Shown piece by piece: positions 26,918 through 36,425 of a stretch of DNA of 64,000 nt. The DNA is from Aneurinibacillus danicus. Lineage in GTDB: Bacteria > Bacillota > Bacilli > Aneurinibacillales > Aneurinibacillaceae. The position numbers and the translations under genes were made by a program. The DNA is taken from contig NZ_BJXX01000068.1 of assembly GCF_007991215.1 (NCBI RefSeq), forward strand, positions 1-64,000, written 5' to 3'. Position 1 is the stretch's first letter. Each line of letters starts with the position of its first letter. A model generated the notes under the pieces. The model was not told where the DNA came from. It saw nothing but the letters and a program-made list of their open reading frames with translations, and did no database searches.

Positions 26918-28051
26918 ATGAAGGCTGTAACTTACCAGGGACCGAATACTGTAGAGGTAAAACAGGTAGAGGATGCAAAATTAGAAAAAAAAGATGATAT
27001 TGTTGTACGGATAACCACTACTGCCATATGCGGATCTGATTTGCATTTATATCAGGGGAATTCCCCGGTACCAGAAGGATACATTATCGGTCATGAACCA
27101 ATGGGGATTGTAGAAGAAGTGGGTCCTGAAGTGACAAAGGTAAAAAAGGGGGACCGTGTCATTATCCCTTTTAATGTTGCATGCGGACGTTGTGTTTATT
27201 GCCAGAATGATATGACCAGCCAATGCGATAATGCCAATCCTCATTATGATTCAGGAGGGTACTTCGGTTTTGGAGAGAAGTACGGAAACCATCCGGGTGG
27301 TCAGGCAGAATATTTAAAAGTGCCTTTTGGAAACTTCACCCCATTTGTAATCCCGGCATCAGTTGAGCTGGAAGATGAATATCTCGTCTTTTTAAGCGAT
27401 GTTCTGCCTACTGCCTATTGGAGCGTGGAAAATTCCGGGGTAAAATCAGGGGATACTGTTATTGTGCTTGGCTGTGGACCTGTTGGGTTGATGGCTCAAA
27501 AGTTTGCCTGGATGAAAGGCGCAAAGCGAGTGATTGCTGTCGATTACTTGGATTATCGGTTAAACCATGCAAAAAAAATGAACAATGTTGAGATATTCGA
27601 TTTTACTCAATACGATGATATGGGTGAACATTTAAAAGAGATTACGCATGGCGGTGCGGACGTTGTCATTGATTGTGTTGGTATGGACGGAAAGAGATCG
27701 ACTTTGGAGTTTATCGAACAAAAATTAAAGCTGCAGGGCGGAACTCTTGGACCTATACAGATTTCCACAAAAGCTGTTAGGAAAGCCGGAACGGTTCAAA
27801 TCACCGGTGTGTACGGTGGCAACTACAATATGTTTCCATTGGGTGCCTTTTGGGTAAGAAATATCACACTTAAAATGGGACAGGCACCGGTCATTCCTTT
27901 TATGCCTAAACTATTAAAAAAAATTATGGATAAAGAGTTTGATCCAACGGAGATTATTACGCACAAAGTACCGCTTGACGACGCAAGTCATGCGTACAGA
28001 ATCTTTAACGACCATGAAGATGATTGCATCAAGGTTGTTTTAAAGCCCTAG
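26918..28051 (+). CDS. Zinc-dependent alcohol/formaldehyde dehydrogenase (MDR family)
   Basis: 377 residues of the medium-chain dehydrogenase family. Catalytic zinc ligands are C38 (AICGSD), H59 and E60 (IIGHEP). The structural zinc lobe has C89, C92, C95 and C103. The NAD site is VIVLGCGPVGLMA. The insertion after the lobe (PHYDSGGYFGFGEKYG) and the DVLPTAYWSV region resemble glutathione-independent formaldehyde dehydrogenase-like proteins. Substrate is not certain. It stands alone, with GGAG 8 bases before the ATG, about 100 bases before the cobalamin riboswitch. Confidence 0.88.
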   Translation: MKAVTYQGPNTVEVKQVEDAKLEKKDDIVVRITTTAICGSDLHLYQGNSPVPEGYIIGHEPMGIVEEVGPEVTKVKKGDRVIIPFNVACGRCVYCQNDMTSQCDNANPHYDSGGYFGFGEKYGNHPGGQAEYLKVPFGNFTPFVIPASVELEDEYLVFLSDVLPTAYWSVENSGVKSGDTVIVLGCGPVGLMAQKFAWMKGAKRVIAVDYLDYRLNHAKKMNNVEIFDFTQYDDMGEHLKEITHGGADVVIDCVGMDGKRSTLEFIEQKLKLQGGTLGPIQISTKAVRKAGTVQITGVYGGNYNMFPLGAFWVRNITLKMGQAPVIPFMPKLLKKIMDKEFDPTEIITHKVPLDDASHAYRIFNDHEDDCIKVVLKP

Positions 28052-28149
28052 AGTAACAAGTATCCTTCTTTTCTTGTATTGACGGTGGTGAGGTATAGCA
28101 TTATTTTTCATTTCATGTTATGATTGGCTCAAATTTCAACTGCATATTG

Positions 28150-28390
28150 CAAGCTTTGCGGTGCTTAAAATTCCGACACTTGCTAACACGTCGGAATAAA
28201 GAGCTTAAAAGGGAAGTTCGGTGCAAAACCGACGCGGTCCCGCCACTGTGAAGAGGAGAACATCGCCGATGGATTACCCACTGTTTTGCCTGTAAAACGG
28301 GAAGGGGGCGTATGTTTGTTGACTCGAAGCCAGGAGACCTGCCGTGAAGAGCAACACTGTCGGACCACGAGGATGGGGAGGTGTTCAAAG
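28150..28390 (+). ncRNA. Cobalamin (B12) riboswitch
   Basis: It shows the conserved elements in order: AAAAGGGAA (28207-28215), GGTGCAAAACCGACGCGGTC, GCCACTG (28242-28248), and the B12 box AGCCAGGAGACCTGCC (28328-28343), followed by the distal arm to about 28390. An extra hairpin, ATTCCGAC with GTCGGAAT, is inserted in the 5' arm. Together with the terminator at 28444 it should turn off the cobalt transport and cobalamin operon when adenosylcobalamin is plentiful. Confidence 0.95.
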
Positions 28391-28443
28391 GGATATATAC
28401 AGGCGTAGTTTTGTTAACCAATTTGTGCGCTTTTGTTTACCTG

Positions 28444-28479
28444 AGCATCTTTTCCGTGGGAAAGGGTGCTTTTTATTTT
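28444..28479 (+). terminator. Riboswitch-controlled terminator before cbiM
   Basis: AGCATCTTTTCC (28444-28455) pairs fully, with three G-U pairs, to GGAAAGGGTGCT (28459-28470), followed by TTTTATTTT. It is the likely expression platform of the B12 riboswitch. Confidence 0.9.
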
Positions 28480-28516
28480 GCCTACACAAAAATAAGGGAA
28501 AGGAGAGAAAACGAGG

Positions 28517-29275
28517 ATGAAAGGAAAACGCATACTTTCAGGTATTAGTATGGTCCTGGGATTTATATTGTATTTCTTATGGAACGAGCCGCAGACGGCC
28601 TATGCCATGCATATTATGGAGGGATTTTTGCCCGTGAAGTGGGCACTGTTCTGGTGGGTGGTATTTCTGCCCTTTTTCCTGCTGGGACTTCGGTCATTGA
28701 CCAGAATAACAAAGGAGAAACCGGAAACAAAGCTGCTGCTTGGTCTTGCGGGGGCTTTTGCATTTGTCCTGTCCGCATTGAAAATTCCTTCGGTGACAGG
28801 AAGCAGTTCGCATCCGACCGGAACCGGACTCGGAGCGGTACTGTTTGGTCCGCTGGTAATGTCGGTGCTGGGCACGCTTGTGCTTCTGTTCCAGGCATTG
28901 TTGCTGGCGCATGGCGGCCTGACTACGCTTGGCGCCAATGCGTTCTCGATGGCGGTAGTTGGGCCATTCGTAGCGTACATTGTGTATCGAGCAATCACTC
29001 GCTCGACGGGAAAACAGAGATTGGCAATTTTTGTGGCAGCGGCGCTTGCGGATATGGCTACATATCTTGTCACCTCTCTGCAACTGGCACTTGCTTTTCC
29101 GGCAGCGAGCGGCGGTGTGGCAGCTTCTTTTATGAAATTCGCCGGCATCTTTGCCGTAACGCAGGTGCCGCTGGCGATTAGCGAAGGGCTATTAACAGTA
29201 CTGGTATGGAACTTTCTGGTCGCCTATAACGGACGTGAGCTTGCACAGTTGCAATCTATGAAACAGGGAGCGTAG
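28517..29275 (+). CDS. cbiM: Cobalt ECF transporter S component CbiM (B12-regulated copy)
   Basis: 252 residues with an N-terminal signal/helix followed by the mature start [17 protein letters not shown], whose His residues near the new N-terminus bind the metal in CbiM/NikM proteins. About seven membrane helices follow, with the conserved [19 protein letters not shown] and [19 protein letters not shown] segments. It is the substrate-specific subunit for Co(II) uptake. First gene after the B12 riboswitch; RBS AAAGGAGAG. A close paralogue is at 55915. Confidence 0.95.
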   Translation: MKGKRILSGISMVLGFILYFLWNEPQTAYAMHIMEGFLPVKWALFWWVVFLPFFLLGLRSLTRITKEKPETKLLLGLAGAFAFVLSALKIPSVTGSSSHPTGTGLGAVLFGPLVMSVLGTLVLLFQALLLAHGGLTTLGANAFSMAVVGPFVAYIVYRAITRSTGKQRLAIFVAAALADMATYLVTSLQLALAFPAASGGVAASFMKFAGIFAVTQVPLAISEGLLTVLVWNFLVAYNGRELAQLQSMKQGA

Positions 29276-29277
29276 CG

Positions 29278-29589
29278 ATGAACAAATCAAAGAGTTGGAT
29301 GAATGTTTTGATTGTACTTTCGGTAGCTGCACTGATTGTGTTCCCGCTTATCTTCGTGCAGAATTCGGATTTTGGAGGCGCAGACGGCGCAGCAGAGGAA
29401 GCAATAGCTGAGGTGGCGCCTGAATATAAGCCGTGGAGTGAGCCATTTATCGAGCCGCCGGGCAGCGAGACGGAAAGTCTGCTGTTTGCGCTGCAAGCTG
29501 CGCTGGGAGCCGGTATCATCGGATATGGAATCGGCTACTACAAAGGCCGTGCTGTGAAGCAGGACCATTCGAATGAAGATTCAGCTTGA
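29278..29589 (+). CDS. cbiN: Cobalt transport protein CbiN
   Basis: A 103-residue protein with two membrane helices joined by an external loop: the first near residues 8-27, the loop with FGGADGAAEEAI and PEYKPW, the second in LLFALQAALGAGIIGYGIGYY. CbiN is the auxiliary subunit that activates CbiM. Starts 2 bases after the cbiM stop and overlaps cbiQ by 17 bases. Confidence 0.92.
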   Translation: MNKSKSWMNVLIVLSVAALIVFPLIFVQNSDFGGADGAAEEAIAEVAPEYKPWSEPFIEPPGSETESLLFALQAALGAGIIGYGIGYYKGRAVKQDHSNEDSA

Positions 29590-30355
29590 TACGCTTGCAT
29601 ATACGAATCGCCTGCGCCATGTTTCTCCCGCACAGAAGCTGTCTTTCGGATTAAGTACGCTGTTTTTCGTTTTGGTGGCGCACACGAAGGTGCATGTGGC
29701 TGTATTTGCCTGGATGAGCGTGTGGATTGTCGGCTACGCGGGAATTGCAGCCCGGGTGTATGTAAATTTACTGATGGCGCTTGCGGTATTTTTGGCCCTT
29801 GGCCTGCCTCCGCTGGTATTGGAGATTTCACTCCAACCGGTTTTGGAGCCGGTACTGTTTCAATTTTCCGCGGGTCCCTGGCATGTGTATGCAAGCGAAG
29901 AAGGGATGAAGGCGGCGGGTGTATTGCTGTTTCGTTCGCTCGCATCCGTGTCCTGTCTGTACTTTATTTTGTTGACCGTGCCGTTCACCGAGCTACTGGT
30001 GGTTCTGCGGCGCGTGGGAATTCCGGCTCTAATAACGGATTTGCTGCTGGTGATGTACCGGTTTGTTTTTGTATTTTTAGAGACGGCCGGGCAGCTGTGG
30101 ATTGCCCAGCAGGCACGGGGCGGTGGACGAGGCTTTATGAATAAAATGCAGGCGGCGGGCCGGCTGGTTACCCGATTGTTTACCCGCACGCTGCAGCGCT
30201 ATCAACAGCTGTCGGTTGGACTTACGGCGCGAGGTTTTGAAGGAGAGCTGCGCGTTGCTTCCAGAACATCGTTTTCCGTATCGAGACGATATGCAGTAGA
30301 AGCCGCGGTCGGTTTGATACTGCTCTTCGTGCTCGAATTGTGGACAAGGAGGTGA
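29573..30355 (+). CDS. cbiQ: Energy-coupling factor transmembrane subunit CbiQ
   Basis: 260 residues with about five membrane helices and the cytoplasmic coupling motifs ARGGGRGF and LTARGFEGELR (the two ARG boxes that dock on the ATPases). It is the T component linking CbiO to CbiMN. It overlaps cbiN at its start and its stop lies at the ribosome binding site of cbiO. Confidence 0.93.
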   Translation: MKIQLDTLAYTNRLRHVSPAQKLSFGLSTLFFVLVAHTKVHVAVFAWMSVWIVGYAGIAARVYVNLLMALAVFLALGLPPLVLEISLQPVLEPVLFQFSAGPWHVYASEEGMKAAGVLLFRSLASVSCLYFILLTVPFTELLVVLRRVGIPALITDLLLVMYRFVFVFLETAGQLWIAQQARGGGRGFMNKMQAAGRLVTRLFTRTLQRYQQLSVGLTARGFEGELRVASRTSFSVSRRYAVEAAVGLILLFVLELWTRR

Positions 30356-30360
30356 AACGG

Positions 30361-31224
30361 TTGGCTTGGCTTTTTGAGATGGAAGATGTGTCGTATACAT
30401 ATCCGGGGGGGATAGAACCGGCACTCGATCACATTACTCTGCGAATTCCGAGAAGAAAACGCTGCGCATTACTTGGTCATAACGGCTGCGGAAAGTCGAC
30501 CTTATTTCTGCATATAAACGGCATTTATCAGCCGGAGCATGGTGATTTGAAATGGAATGGGGAGCCGTACTTATACCGACGTTCATATCTGGCTGAACTG
30601 CGGCGGAAGGTAGGCCTGGTTTTTCAGGATCCGGAACAGCAGTTAATCGCCAATACGGTAGCGGAAGACATTTCTTACGGACTATGCAATGCCGGGATGT
30701 CGGATGCGGAAGTTGCGCGCAAAGTGGATGAAGCGTTAGTGCGCTTTGGGTTGGACGATTTGCGGGAAAGACCGGTACATCATTTAAGTTTAGGACAGAA
30801 AAAACGTGTAGCGCTGGCAGGCGTGATGGTGTTGCGACCGGAATTGCTGCTATTGGATGAGCCAACCGCTTATCTTGATCGTTTGCACACGAAGCTTTTG
30901 CTTGAGGAACTAGAGACCATTCACCGCGACGAAGGCACCACGATGCTGATGGCGACGCATGACATCGATTTGGCTTATGAATGGGCGGACTGGGTGTTCG
31001 TTATGCATAAAGGGCGGCTGGTACTGGAAGGGACGCCGGAGGAAGTGTTTAAGAGGCGGGAGGTACTAGAAGAAATGCAGCTCAGTGTACCGCTGTTGTT
31101 TGATGTGTGGGAAGCGCTCGACTTGTCGTTTTTCAACGGTACACTGAAACGGCCTCGCACCGCAGCCGAGCTAAGATATCAGCTGGAACGGTATGCTACG
31201 GAAAATAAACGAAAAATGGGGTGA
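30361..31224 (+). CDS. cbiO: Cobalt ECF transporter ATPase CbiO
   Basis: 287 residues from TTG 30361, chosen because AAGGAGGTGA (30346-30355) is ideally placed. The GTG at 30340 lies before that RBS. It has Walker A GHNGCGKST, a Q-loop FQDPEQQ, the signature LSLGQKKRVALA, Walker B ELLLLDEPTAYLD and the switch His in MATHD. It powers the CbiMNQ complex. Its last four bases overlap the in-frame GTG before cbiH60; the stop sits at that gene's ribosome binding site. Confidence 0.95.
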   Translation: MAWLFEMEDVSYTYPGGIEPALDHITLRIPRRKRCALLGHNGCGKSTLFLHINGIYQPEHGDLKWNGEPYLYRRSYLAELRRKVGLVFQDPEQQLIANTVAEDISYGLCNAGMSDAEVARKVDEALVRFGLDDLRERPVHHLSLGQKKRVALAGVMVLRPELLLLDEPTAYLDRLHTKLLLEELETIHRDEGTTMLMATHDIDLAYEWADWVFVMHKGRLVLEGTPEEVFKRREVLEEMQLSVPLLFDVWEALDLSFFNGTLKRPRTAAELRYQLERYATENKRKMG

Positions 31225-31229
31225 ATCTC

Positions 31230-32876
31230 ATGGATAAAAAAGGCGGAAAAGTATTAATTATCGGATTTGGTCCGGGAAGCTTCGACCATATTACCCAGCG
31301 GGCCCGCGAAGCGATTGAGGAGTGTGAAGTCATTCTCGGCTATACCACTTATGTTGATTTGATCCGTGATCTTCTGCGGGAAGATCAGACCGTAATCCAG
31401 GCCGGCATGACGGAGGAAGTCGGACGGGCACAAGAAGCGGTGCGCCAGGCGGAAAAAGGCAAGATTGTCGGCGTTATCTCCAGCGGTGATGCCGGTGTGT
31501 ACGGAATGGCCGGACTCGTATATGAAGTGTTGATAGAGCAGGGATGGACAGAAAAAGAAGGGATCGGTGTAGAAGTTATCCCCGGCATTTCGGCGATTAA
31601 CTCATGTGCATCCCTGCTGGGTGCTCCGGTTATGCACGATGCCTGCACCATCAGTTTAAGCGACCATTTAACCCCGTGGGAGCTAATCGCAAAACGCGTA
31701 GAAGCGGCCGGACAGGCCGATTTTGTCATTGCCTTATATAACCCGAAGAGCGGACGGCGAACGCGCCAGATTGAAGAAACGCAGCGCATTTTATTGAAAT
31801 ACCGTTCGCCGGATACGCCGGTCGGACTCGTGAAAAGCGCCTACCGTGATCGCCAGTCCGTAGTGATTACCGATTTGGCCCATATGCTGGAGCATGAAAT
31901 CGGCATGTTGACGACGGTCATTATCGGAAATAATTCGACCCGGCTGTATGACGGGAAAATGATTACACCGCGAGGCTATCAACGCAAATATACATTAAAT
32001 ACGGAGAAACAAGCGCTTGCTCCGCACCAGCGTTTACGGGAAGAGAATGAACCATGGGCGCTGCACAGTGTGATGCCGGAGAAACAGAAGGAGACAGCTC
32101 TGCCGTCGTCCTCAATCTCAACTGTACCTGCGTCATTGTCTTCTCGTAGTTTAGCAGAGGAAGCACTGGGACGGCTGCACGGTACGGCTTCTGAATCTTC
32201 TCCTCTGGCAGACGCCGGTTTTGTTCAAAAGTCGATTTTTGAATTTGCTGTCTCGCCGGGTGTGGCTAATAAGAAGCTGAGTGCGCAGCAAATGCTTGTA
32301 CTTGCCGAGATTGTCGGTGAAGAAGGCACAATGGAATATACGCCGCATCATCAGATTCGCGTCAGCGTTCCGACGACTGAGCCGGAACGAATTACGCAAA
32401 AGCTTGCGGAAGTCGGCATGCTGGTGCAGCCGATAGGTGATGTAGTGACAATTAAGGCATGCGACTTTTGTGACGGAGAAAAGACAGATGCGATTCCATA
32501 CGCAGAACGTATTCAGGAATTGCTGGGCGGCCTGAATGTGCCGAAGGAAACGAAAATCGGCATCAACGGCTGTGGCATGGCATGCTACGGTGCAGTAACA
32601 GAAGACATTGGGCTTGTGTTCAGAAAAGGAAAGTTCGACCTGTTCCTTGGCGCCAAAACGGTCGGCCGCAATGCGCATGTAGGCCAACCGGTAGCGGAAG
32701 GCATCGAACCGGAAGAAATCGTCGATCTGCTTGCGCGTATCGTGCACAAATATAAAGAAGAAGGCCATCCGAACGAACGCTTCCACAAATTCTTCAAGCG
32801 TATCAAAGAGATTGAAGGCTTCGAACACCGGGAAGCGCCTATTCAAGTTCTAGTAGATTCCGTTTGCGGAGATTGA
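31230..32876 (+). CDS. cbiH60: CbiH60-type precorrin-3B/cobalt-factor III C17-methyltransferase with C-terminal Fe-S reductase-like domain
   Basis: 548 residues. The N-terminal 250 residues are a class III SAM methyltransferase (VLIIGFGPGS, SSGDAGVYGMAG, ALYNPKSGRRT) of the CbiH/CobJ group, which performs ring contraction with C17 methylation. A low-complexity linker (about 285-330) leads to a ferredoxin-sulfite/nitrite reductase half-like domain with C411, C414, C448 and C452 positioned for a 4Fe-4S cluster. Fusion of this kind is known from Bacillus megaterium CbiH60, which makes cobalt-precorrin-4. ATG 31230 is favoured by GGGGTGA 6 bases before it. Confidence 0.93.
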   Translation: MDKKGGKVLIIGFGPGSFDHITQRAREAIEECEVILGYTTYVDLIRDLLREDQTVIQAGMTEEVGRAQEAVRQAEKGKIVGVISSGDAGVYGMAGLVYEVLIEQGWTEKEGIGVEVIPGISAINSCASLLGAPVMHDACTISLSDHLTPWELIAKRVEAAGQADFVIALYNPKSGRRTRQIEETQRILLKYRSPDTPVGLVKSAYRDRQSVVITDLAHMLEHEIGMLTTVIIGNNSTRLYDGKMITPRGYQRKYTLNTEKQALAPHQRLREENEPWALHSVMPEKQKETALPSSSISTVPASLSSRSLAEEALGRLHGTASESSPLADAGFVQKSIFEFAVSPGVANKKLSAQQMLVLAEIVGEEGTMEYTPHHQIRVSVPTTEPERITQKLAEVGMLVQPIGDVVTIKACDFCDGEKTDAIPYAERIQELLGGLNVPKETKIGINGCGMACYGAVTEDIGLVFRKGKFDLFLGAKTVGRNAHVGQPVAEGIEPEEIVDLLARIVHKYKEEGHPNERFHKFFKRIKEIEGFEHREAPIQVLVDSVCGD

Positions 32877-32943
32877 TAGGATTATAGAAATTTTTTCGAA
32901 TCGAAAACCAGTTTGATATATACGCAAAGGAGGCGTCTATCAT

Positions 32944-33882
32944 ATGCAAGCGGTATTGTTTGTAGGACACGGAAGCCGGGACCCGCAGGGGAACGAAGAA
33001 GTCCTACAGTTCGTGGATGGCCTGAAAGACGAAATCAAGGCACCCATTATCGAAACGTGCTTTCTCGAATTTGCGGACCCGGATATGATGCAGGGGCTTA
33101 CCACCTGTGTGGAAAGGGGAGCGACGCAGGTTGCCGTTATCCCGATGATGCTGTTTGCTGCAGGGCATTCGAAGATTCACATTCCGGCGGCCATTGACGA
33201 GGCCAGGGCGAAATATCCGAACGTTCAATTTATTTATGGACGTCCCATCGGCATTCATGACGAAATATTCTCTATCCTTGGCTCCCGCCTGACGGAGACA
33301 GGAATAAACGTGGAAGAAGAAGCGGAAGACACGGCCGTTCTGCTGGTGGGTCGGGGCAGCAGTGACCCGGATGCCAACAGTGACGTATACAAGCTTTCCC
33401 GCATGCTGTGGGAACGCCTGCATGTAAAATGGGTGGAAACTTGTTTCATCGGTGTCACGCAGCCTTCTGTAGAAGAAGGGATTGTACGCTGCCTTACCCT
33501 GGGAGCAAAAAAGGTTGTATTAATTCCGTATCTCTTGTTTACCGGTATCCTGATGAAGCGGATGGAAGACAAGCTGGATCAGTTCCGTAGCGCGTATCCT
33601 GATCAGGAGTTTTGGATGACGGAATACATCGGTTTCCATCCGGGCCTGCGCACTATCTTCCTGGATCGGATAGCAGAAGCGCTGCAGGATGAAGTGAAGA
33701 TGAATTGCGATACATGCCAGTATCGGTTGTTTGCCGTAGAGCATATGGATCTGCATCATGACCATGACCACCATCATCACGGCCATTCGCATGAGCATAA
33801 CCACGGGCATCATCATGAGCACCGGCATGACCACGATCACCATCATAACTATGAACATCATACAGAAAAGGAAATGGTCTAA
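32944..33882 (+). CDS. cbiX: Sirohydrochlorin cobaltochelatase CbiX, long form with His-rich tail
   Basis: 312 residues with two chelatase half-domains. Active-site His H9 (GHGSRD) and H75 (AAGHSKIHI) lie in the first half; the second half has GRGSSDPDAN. After this comes MNCDTC (253-258), an MxCxxC site reported to bind an Fe-S cluster in the B. megaterium long form, and a tail (271-306) with 22 His in 36 residues, likely a cobalt store or delivery region. It inserts Co(II) into sirohydrochlorin, the entry to anaerobic cobalamin synthesis. AAAGGAGGCG precedes the ATG. Confidence 0.95.
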   Translation: MQAVLFVGHGSRDPQGNEEVLQFVDGLKDEIKAPIIETCFLEFADPDMMQGLTTCVERGATQVAVIPMMLFAAGHSKIHIPAAIDEARAKYPNVQFIYGRPIGIHDEIFSILGSRLTETGINVEEEAEDTAVLLVGRGSSDPDANSDVYKLSRMLWERLHVKWVETCFIGVTQPSVEEGIVRCLTLGAKKVVLIPYLLFTGILMKRMEDKLDQFRSAYPDQEFWMTEYIGFHPGLRTIFLDRIAEALQDEVKMNCDTCQYRLFAVEHMDLHHDHDHHHHGHSHEHNHGHHHEHRHDHDHHHNYEHHTEKEMV

Positions 33883-33883
33883 T

Positions 33884-34678
33884 ATGATTCTCATTCTTGC
33901 AGGAACGAGTGATGCGAGAGAGCTGGCGCTATTGGTAAAACAGGCGGGGTATTCGCTGCTGACAACTGTGGTTACGGATAGTGCGGCGAAAAGCATGAAA
34001 GAGGCAGGGCTTCCCGTGCGTGTCGGACGGATGAATGCAGAAGAAATATGCGAGCTTATTCAACGCGAAGGCTTCAAAGCGGTTATCGACGCAAGCCATC
34101 CGTTTGCGGAAGAAGCGTCCCGCAATGCGCTGGAAGGCGCCAAAAGGGCGGACGTGCCGTACATACGCTACGAGCGGGCTTCGGTGGAAGAGAAGCCGCA
34201 TCCGCTGATTACAATGGTGGGCGACTATGCGGAAGCGGCTGAGCTGGCCGCCCGGCATAAAGGCGTAGTTATGCTGACCACCGGAAGCAAGACACTGCAA
34301 ATTTTCGCTGAGAAGCTGGTCGGTTTGCCTGAAGTAAGGCTGGTGGCGCGTATGCTGCCGCGCAAAGACAACATGGAGAAATGTGAGCAGTTAGGCATTG
34401 AACAGAAAAATATTATCGCCATTCAGGGACCGTTCTCAAAAGAGTTGAATGTTGCCTTATACAGGCAGTATGGCGTAACGCTGATGATTACGAAGGAGAG
34501 CGGAAAAGTCGGCTCCGTAGACGAGAAGTTGGAAGCGGCGCTGGAACTCGGCATTCCGACCATCATGATTGCCCGTCCGAAAATCGAGTATGGCACCGTA
34601 TTTTCCGAGTTTTATCAAGTACTAGATGCATTGAGAGAAAAATTGGAGGAGGCTAAAACTGATGGAATTCCACACTGA
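33884..34678 (+). CDS. cbiJ: Cobalt-precorrin-6A reductase CbiJ
   Basis: 264 residues starting MILILAGTSDARELALLVKQ, the typical CbiJ/CobK opening that contacts the nicotinamide cofactor. Further landmarks are DASHPFAEEASRNA, RYERASVEE, TTGSKTL and IAIQGPFSKELN. It reduces the corrin ring at C18-C19. The start lies 1 base after the cbiX stop, with AAAGGAAATGG upstream; the longer frame beginning at 33758 runs antiparallel in sense to the His tail and is not credible. Overlaps cbiC by 17 bases. Confidence 0.93.
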   Translation: MILILAGTSDARELALLVKQAGYSLLTTVVTDSAAKSMKEAGLPVRVGRMNAEEICELIQREGFKAVIDASHPFAEEASRNALEGAKRADVPYIRYERASVEEKPHPLITMVGDYAEAAELAARHKGVVMLTTGSKTLQIFAEKLVGLPEVRLVARMLPRKDNMEKCEQLGIEQKNIIAIQGPFSKELNVALYRQYGVTLMITKESGKVGSVDEKLEAALELGIPTIMIARPKIEYGTVFSEFYQVLDALREKLEEAKTDGIPH

Positions 34679-35312
34679 GTTTAAACCGTTGACCGTGCAG
34701 CCGCAGGAAATCGAGGGAAAGAGCTTTGAGATTATCACGGAAGAGCTGGGTGAGCATCCGTTTACGGAGGAGCAATATCCGGTTGTGCAGCGGGTGATAC
34801 ACGCATCCGCCGACTTTGAACTTGGACGCAGCATGCTGTTTCATCCGGATGCAATCGAAGCCGGTATTCGCGCGATTCGCGAAGGACGTAAACTGGTTGC
34901 GGATGTGCAGATGGTGCAGGTTGGCATTAGCAAACCGCGCATTGAAAAGTTTGGTGGGAGCGTCCATGTCTACATATCAGACCCGGACGTAATGGAAGAA
35001 GCAAAGCGGTTGAATACGACACGCGCCATTGTGGCGACACGCAAAGCCGTGAGGGAAGCGGACGGTGGCATCTTTGCTATCGGCAATGCACCAACCGCCC
35101 TGCTCGAGCTGATTCGGCTTGTGAAGGAAGGCATCGCCCGTCCGGGGCTTATCATCGGTATGCCTGTCGGATTCGTTTCGGCTGCCGAGTCGAAAGAAGA
35201 GCTCGCAAAGCTCGATATTCCATTCATTACAAATGTGGGACGCAAAGGAGGAAGCACGGTCGTCGTGGCTGCAGTGAATGCGCTGTCGATTATGGCCGAG
35301 AAACGGGGGTAG
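34662..35312 (+). CDS. cbiC: Cobalt-precorrin-8 methylmutase CbiC
   Basis: 216 residues with RVIHASADFELGRSMLFHPDAI near the N-terminus, containing the catalytic His (the H of VIHASAD), and GNAPTALLELIRL and GMPVGFVSAAESKEEL further on. It moves the C11 methyl to C12, giving cobyrinic acid. The start overlaps cbiJ, with GGAGG upstream. Confidence 0.95.
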   Translation: MEFHTEFKPLTVQPQEIEGKSFEIITEELGEHPFTEEQYPVVQRVIHASADFELGRSMLFHPDAIEAGIRAIREGRKLVADVQMVQVGISKPRIEKFGGSVHVYISDPDVMEEAKRLNTTRAIVATRKAVREADGGIFAIGNAPTALLELIRLVKEGIARPGLIIGMPVGFVSAAESKEELAKLDIPFITNVGRKGGSTVVVAAVNALSIMAEKRG

Positions 35313-35318
35313 GTCGGT

Positions 35319-36425
35319 ATGGCGGACGAAGGAAAACCAATGCGCCACGGGTATACCACGGGTTCAAACGCGACGGCGGCAACGAAAGCCGCCTTGCTTT
35401 CGCTGATTCGGCAGGAAGCGGTGACGGAGGCGGAAATCCTGCTTCCTATCGGGGACAGGGTCGCTTTTCATATGCAAAATGTGACCTTTGATGAATACAG
35501 TGCAGAGGCGAGCGTAATTAAGGACGCAGGGGATGATCCGGACGCCACCCACAAAGCGCTCATCGTCTCGACGGTAACCTGGACAAGCGAGCCGGGAATT
35601 GTATTAGACGGAGGGACGGGCGTCGGCCGGGTGACCAAGCCCGGCCTTCCTGTGCCGGTTGGCGAAGCGGCTATCAATCCGGTTCCGCGCCGTATGATTA
35701 CGGAAACGGCCCGAGAAGTGTTGGACGCCTATAACATAAAGCGGGGGATTCGCATCGTCATTTCTGTCCCGGAAGGTGAAGAAATCGCCAAGAAGACACT
35801 CAACGCCCGCTTGGGTATCATAGGCGGGATTTCCATTCTAGGAACGCGCGGCACAGTCGTTCCTTTTTCTACGGCGGCGTTTAAAGCGAGCATTGCCCAG
35901 GCGATCAGCGTGGCGGTAGAAGGGGGATGCGAACATCTCATTGCCACGACCGGAGGCCGCAGCGAAAAATTCGCTATGAAACTGTATGACGGCTATCCGG
36001 AGGAAGCGTTTATTGAGATGGGCGATTTCGTCGGTTTTACCTTGAAAATGTGCAAAAAATACGGCGTCAAACGCGTGGCGCTTGTTGGCATGATGGGTAA
36101 GTTCTCCAAAGTCGCTCAGGGCATAATGATGGTGCATTCGAAGAGCGCGCCGGTCGACTTTGGATTTCTTGCCGGTGTTGCTGAAGAAGCGGGTGTTCCA
36201 GGGGAACTAATAGCGCAAATTCGGGAGGCGAATACTGCTTCCCAGGTCGGCGACCTTATGCGGGAGAATGGCTGTGACGCTTTCTTTGAAGTGCTCTGCC
36301 GACATGTATGCTATTCAGGATTGAAGGAAATGGGCGGCGACGCAGAGATAGAAACAACGATTATTACGATGAAAAATGAGATTCTGGGAAGGGAGAGAGT
36401 GGATTGCAGAGTGCTGTCAAAGTAA
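35319..36425 (+). CDS. cbiD: Cobalt-precorrin-5B (C1)-methyltransferase CbiD
   Basis: 368 residues with [19 protein letters not shown] at the N-terminus, typical of CbiD, and [31 protein letters not shown] and [13 protein letters not shown]. It uses SAM to methylate C1. Usual family length. It overlaps the cbiET start by 22 bases. Confidence 0.95.
   Translation: MADEGKPMRHGYTTGSNATAATKAALLSLIRQEAVTEAEILLPIGDRVAFHMQNVTFDEYSAEASVIKDAGDDPDATHKALIVSTVTWTSEPGIVLDGGTGVGRVTKPGLPVPVGEAAINPVPRRMITETAREVLDAYNIKRGIRIVISVPEGEEIAKKTLNARLGIIGGISILGTRGTVVPFSTAAFKASIAQAISVAVEGGCEHLIATTGGRSEKFAMKLYDGYPEEAFIEMGDFVGFTLKMCKKYGVKRVALVGMMGKFSKVAQGIMMVHSKSAPVDFGFLAGVAEEAGVPGELIAQIREANTASQVGDLMRENGCDAFFEVLCRHVCYSGLKEMGGDAEIETTIITMKNEILGRERVDCRVLSK

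Noticed and set aside
28579-29181. Plus-strand frame of 200 codons inside cbiM
   Set aside because: It is a shadow of a GC-rich membrane protein gene in another frame; a similar shadow appears in the second cbiM copy, as expected from conservation of the real frame.
33520-33996. Minus-strand frame rich in Met and Val opposite the cbiX tail
   Set aside because: It is the antisense of the His-codon repeats (CAT/CAC read as ATG/GTG) and overlaps cbiX and cbiJ; no RBS.
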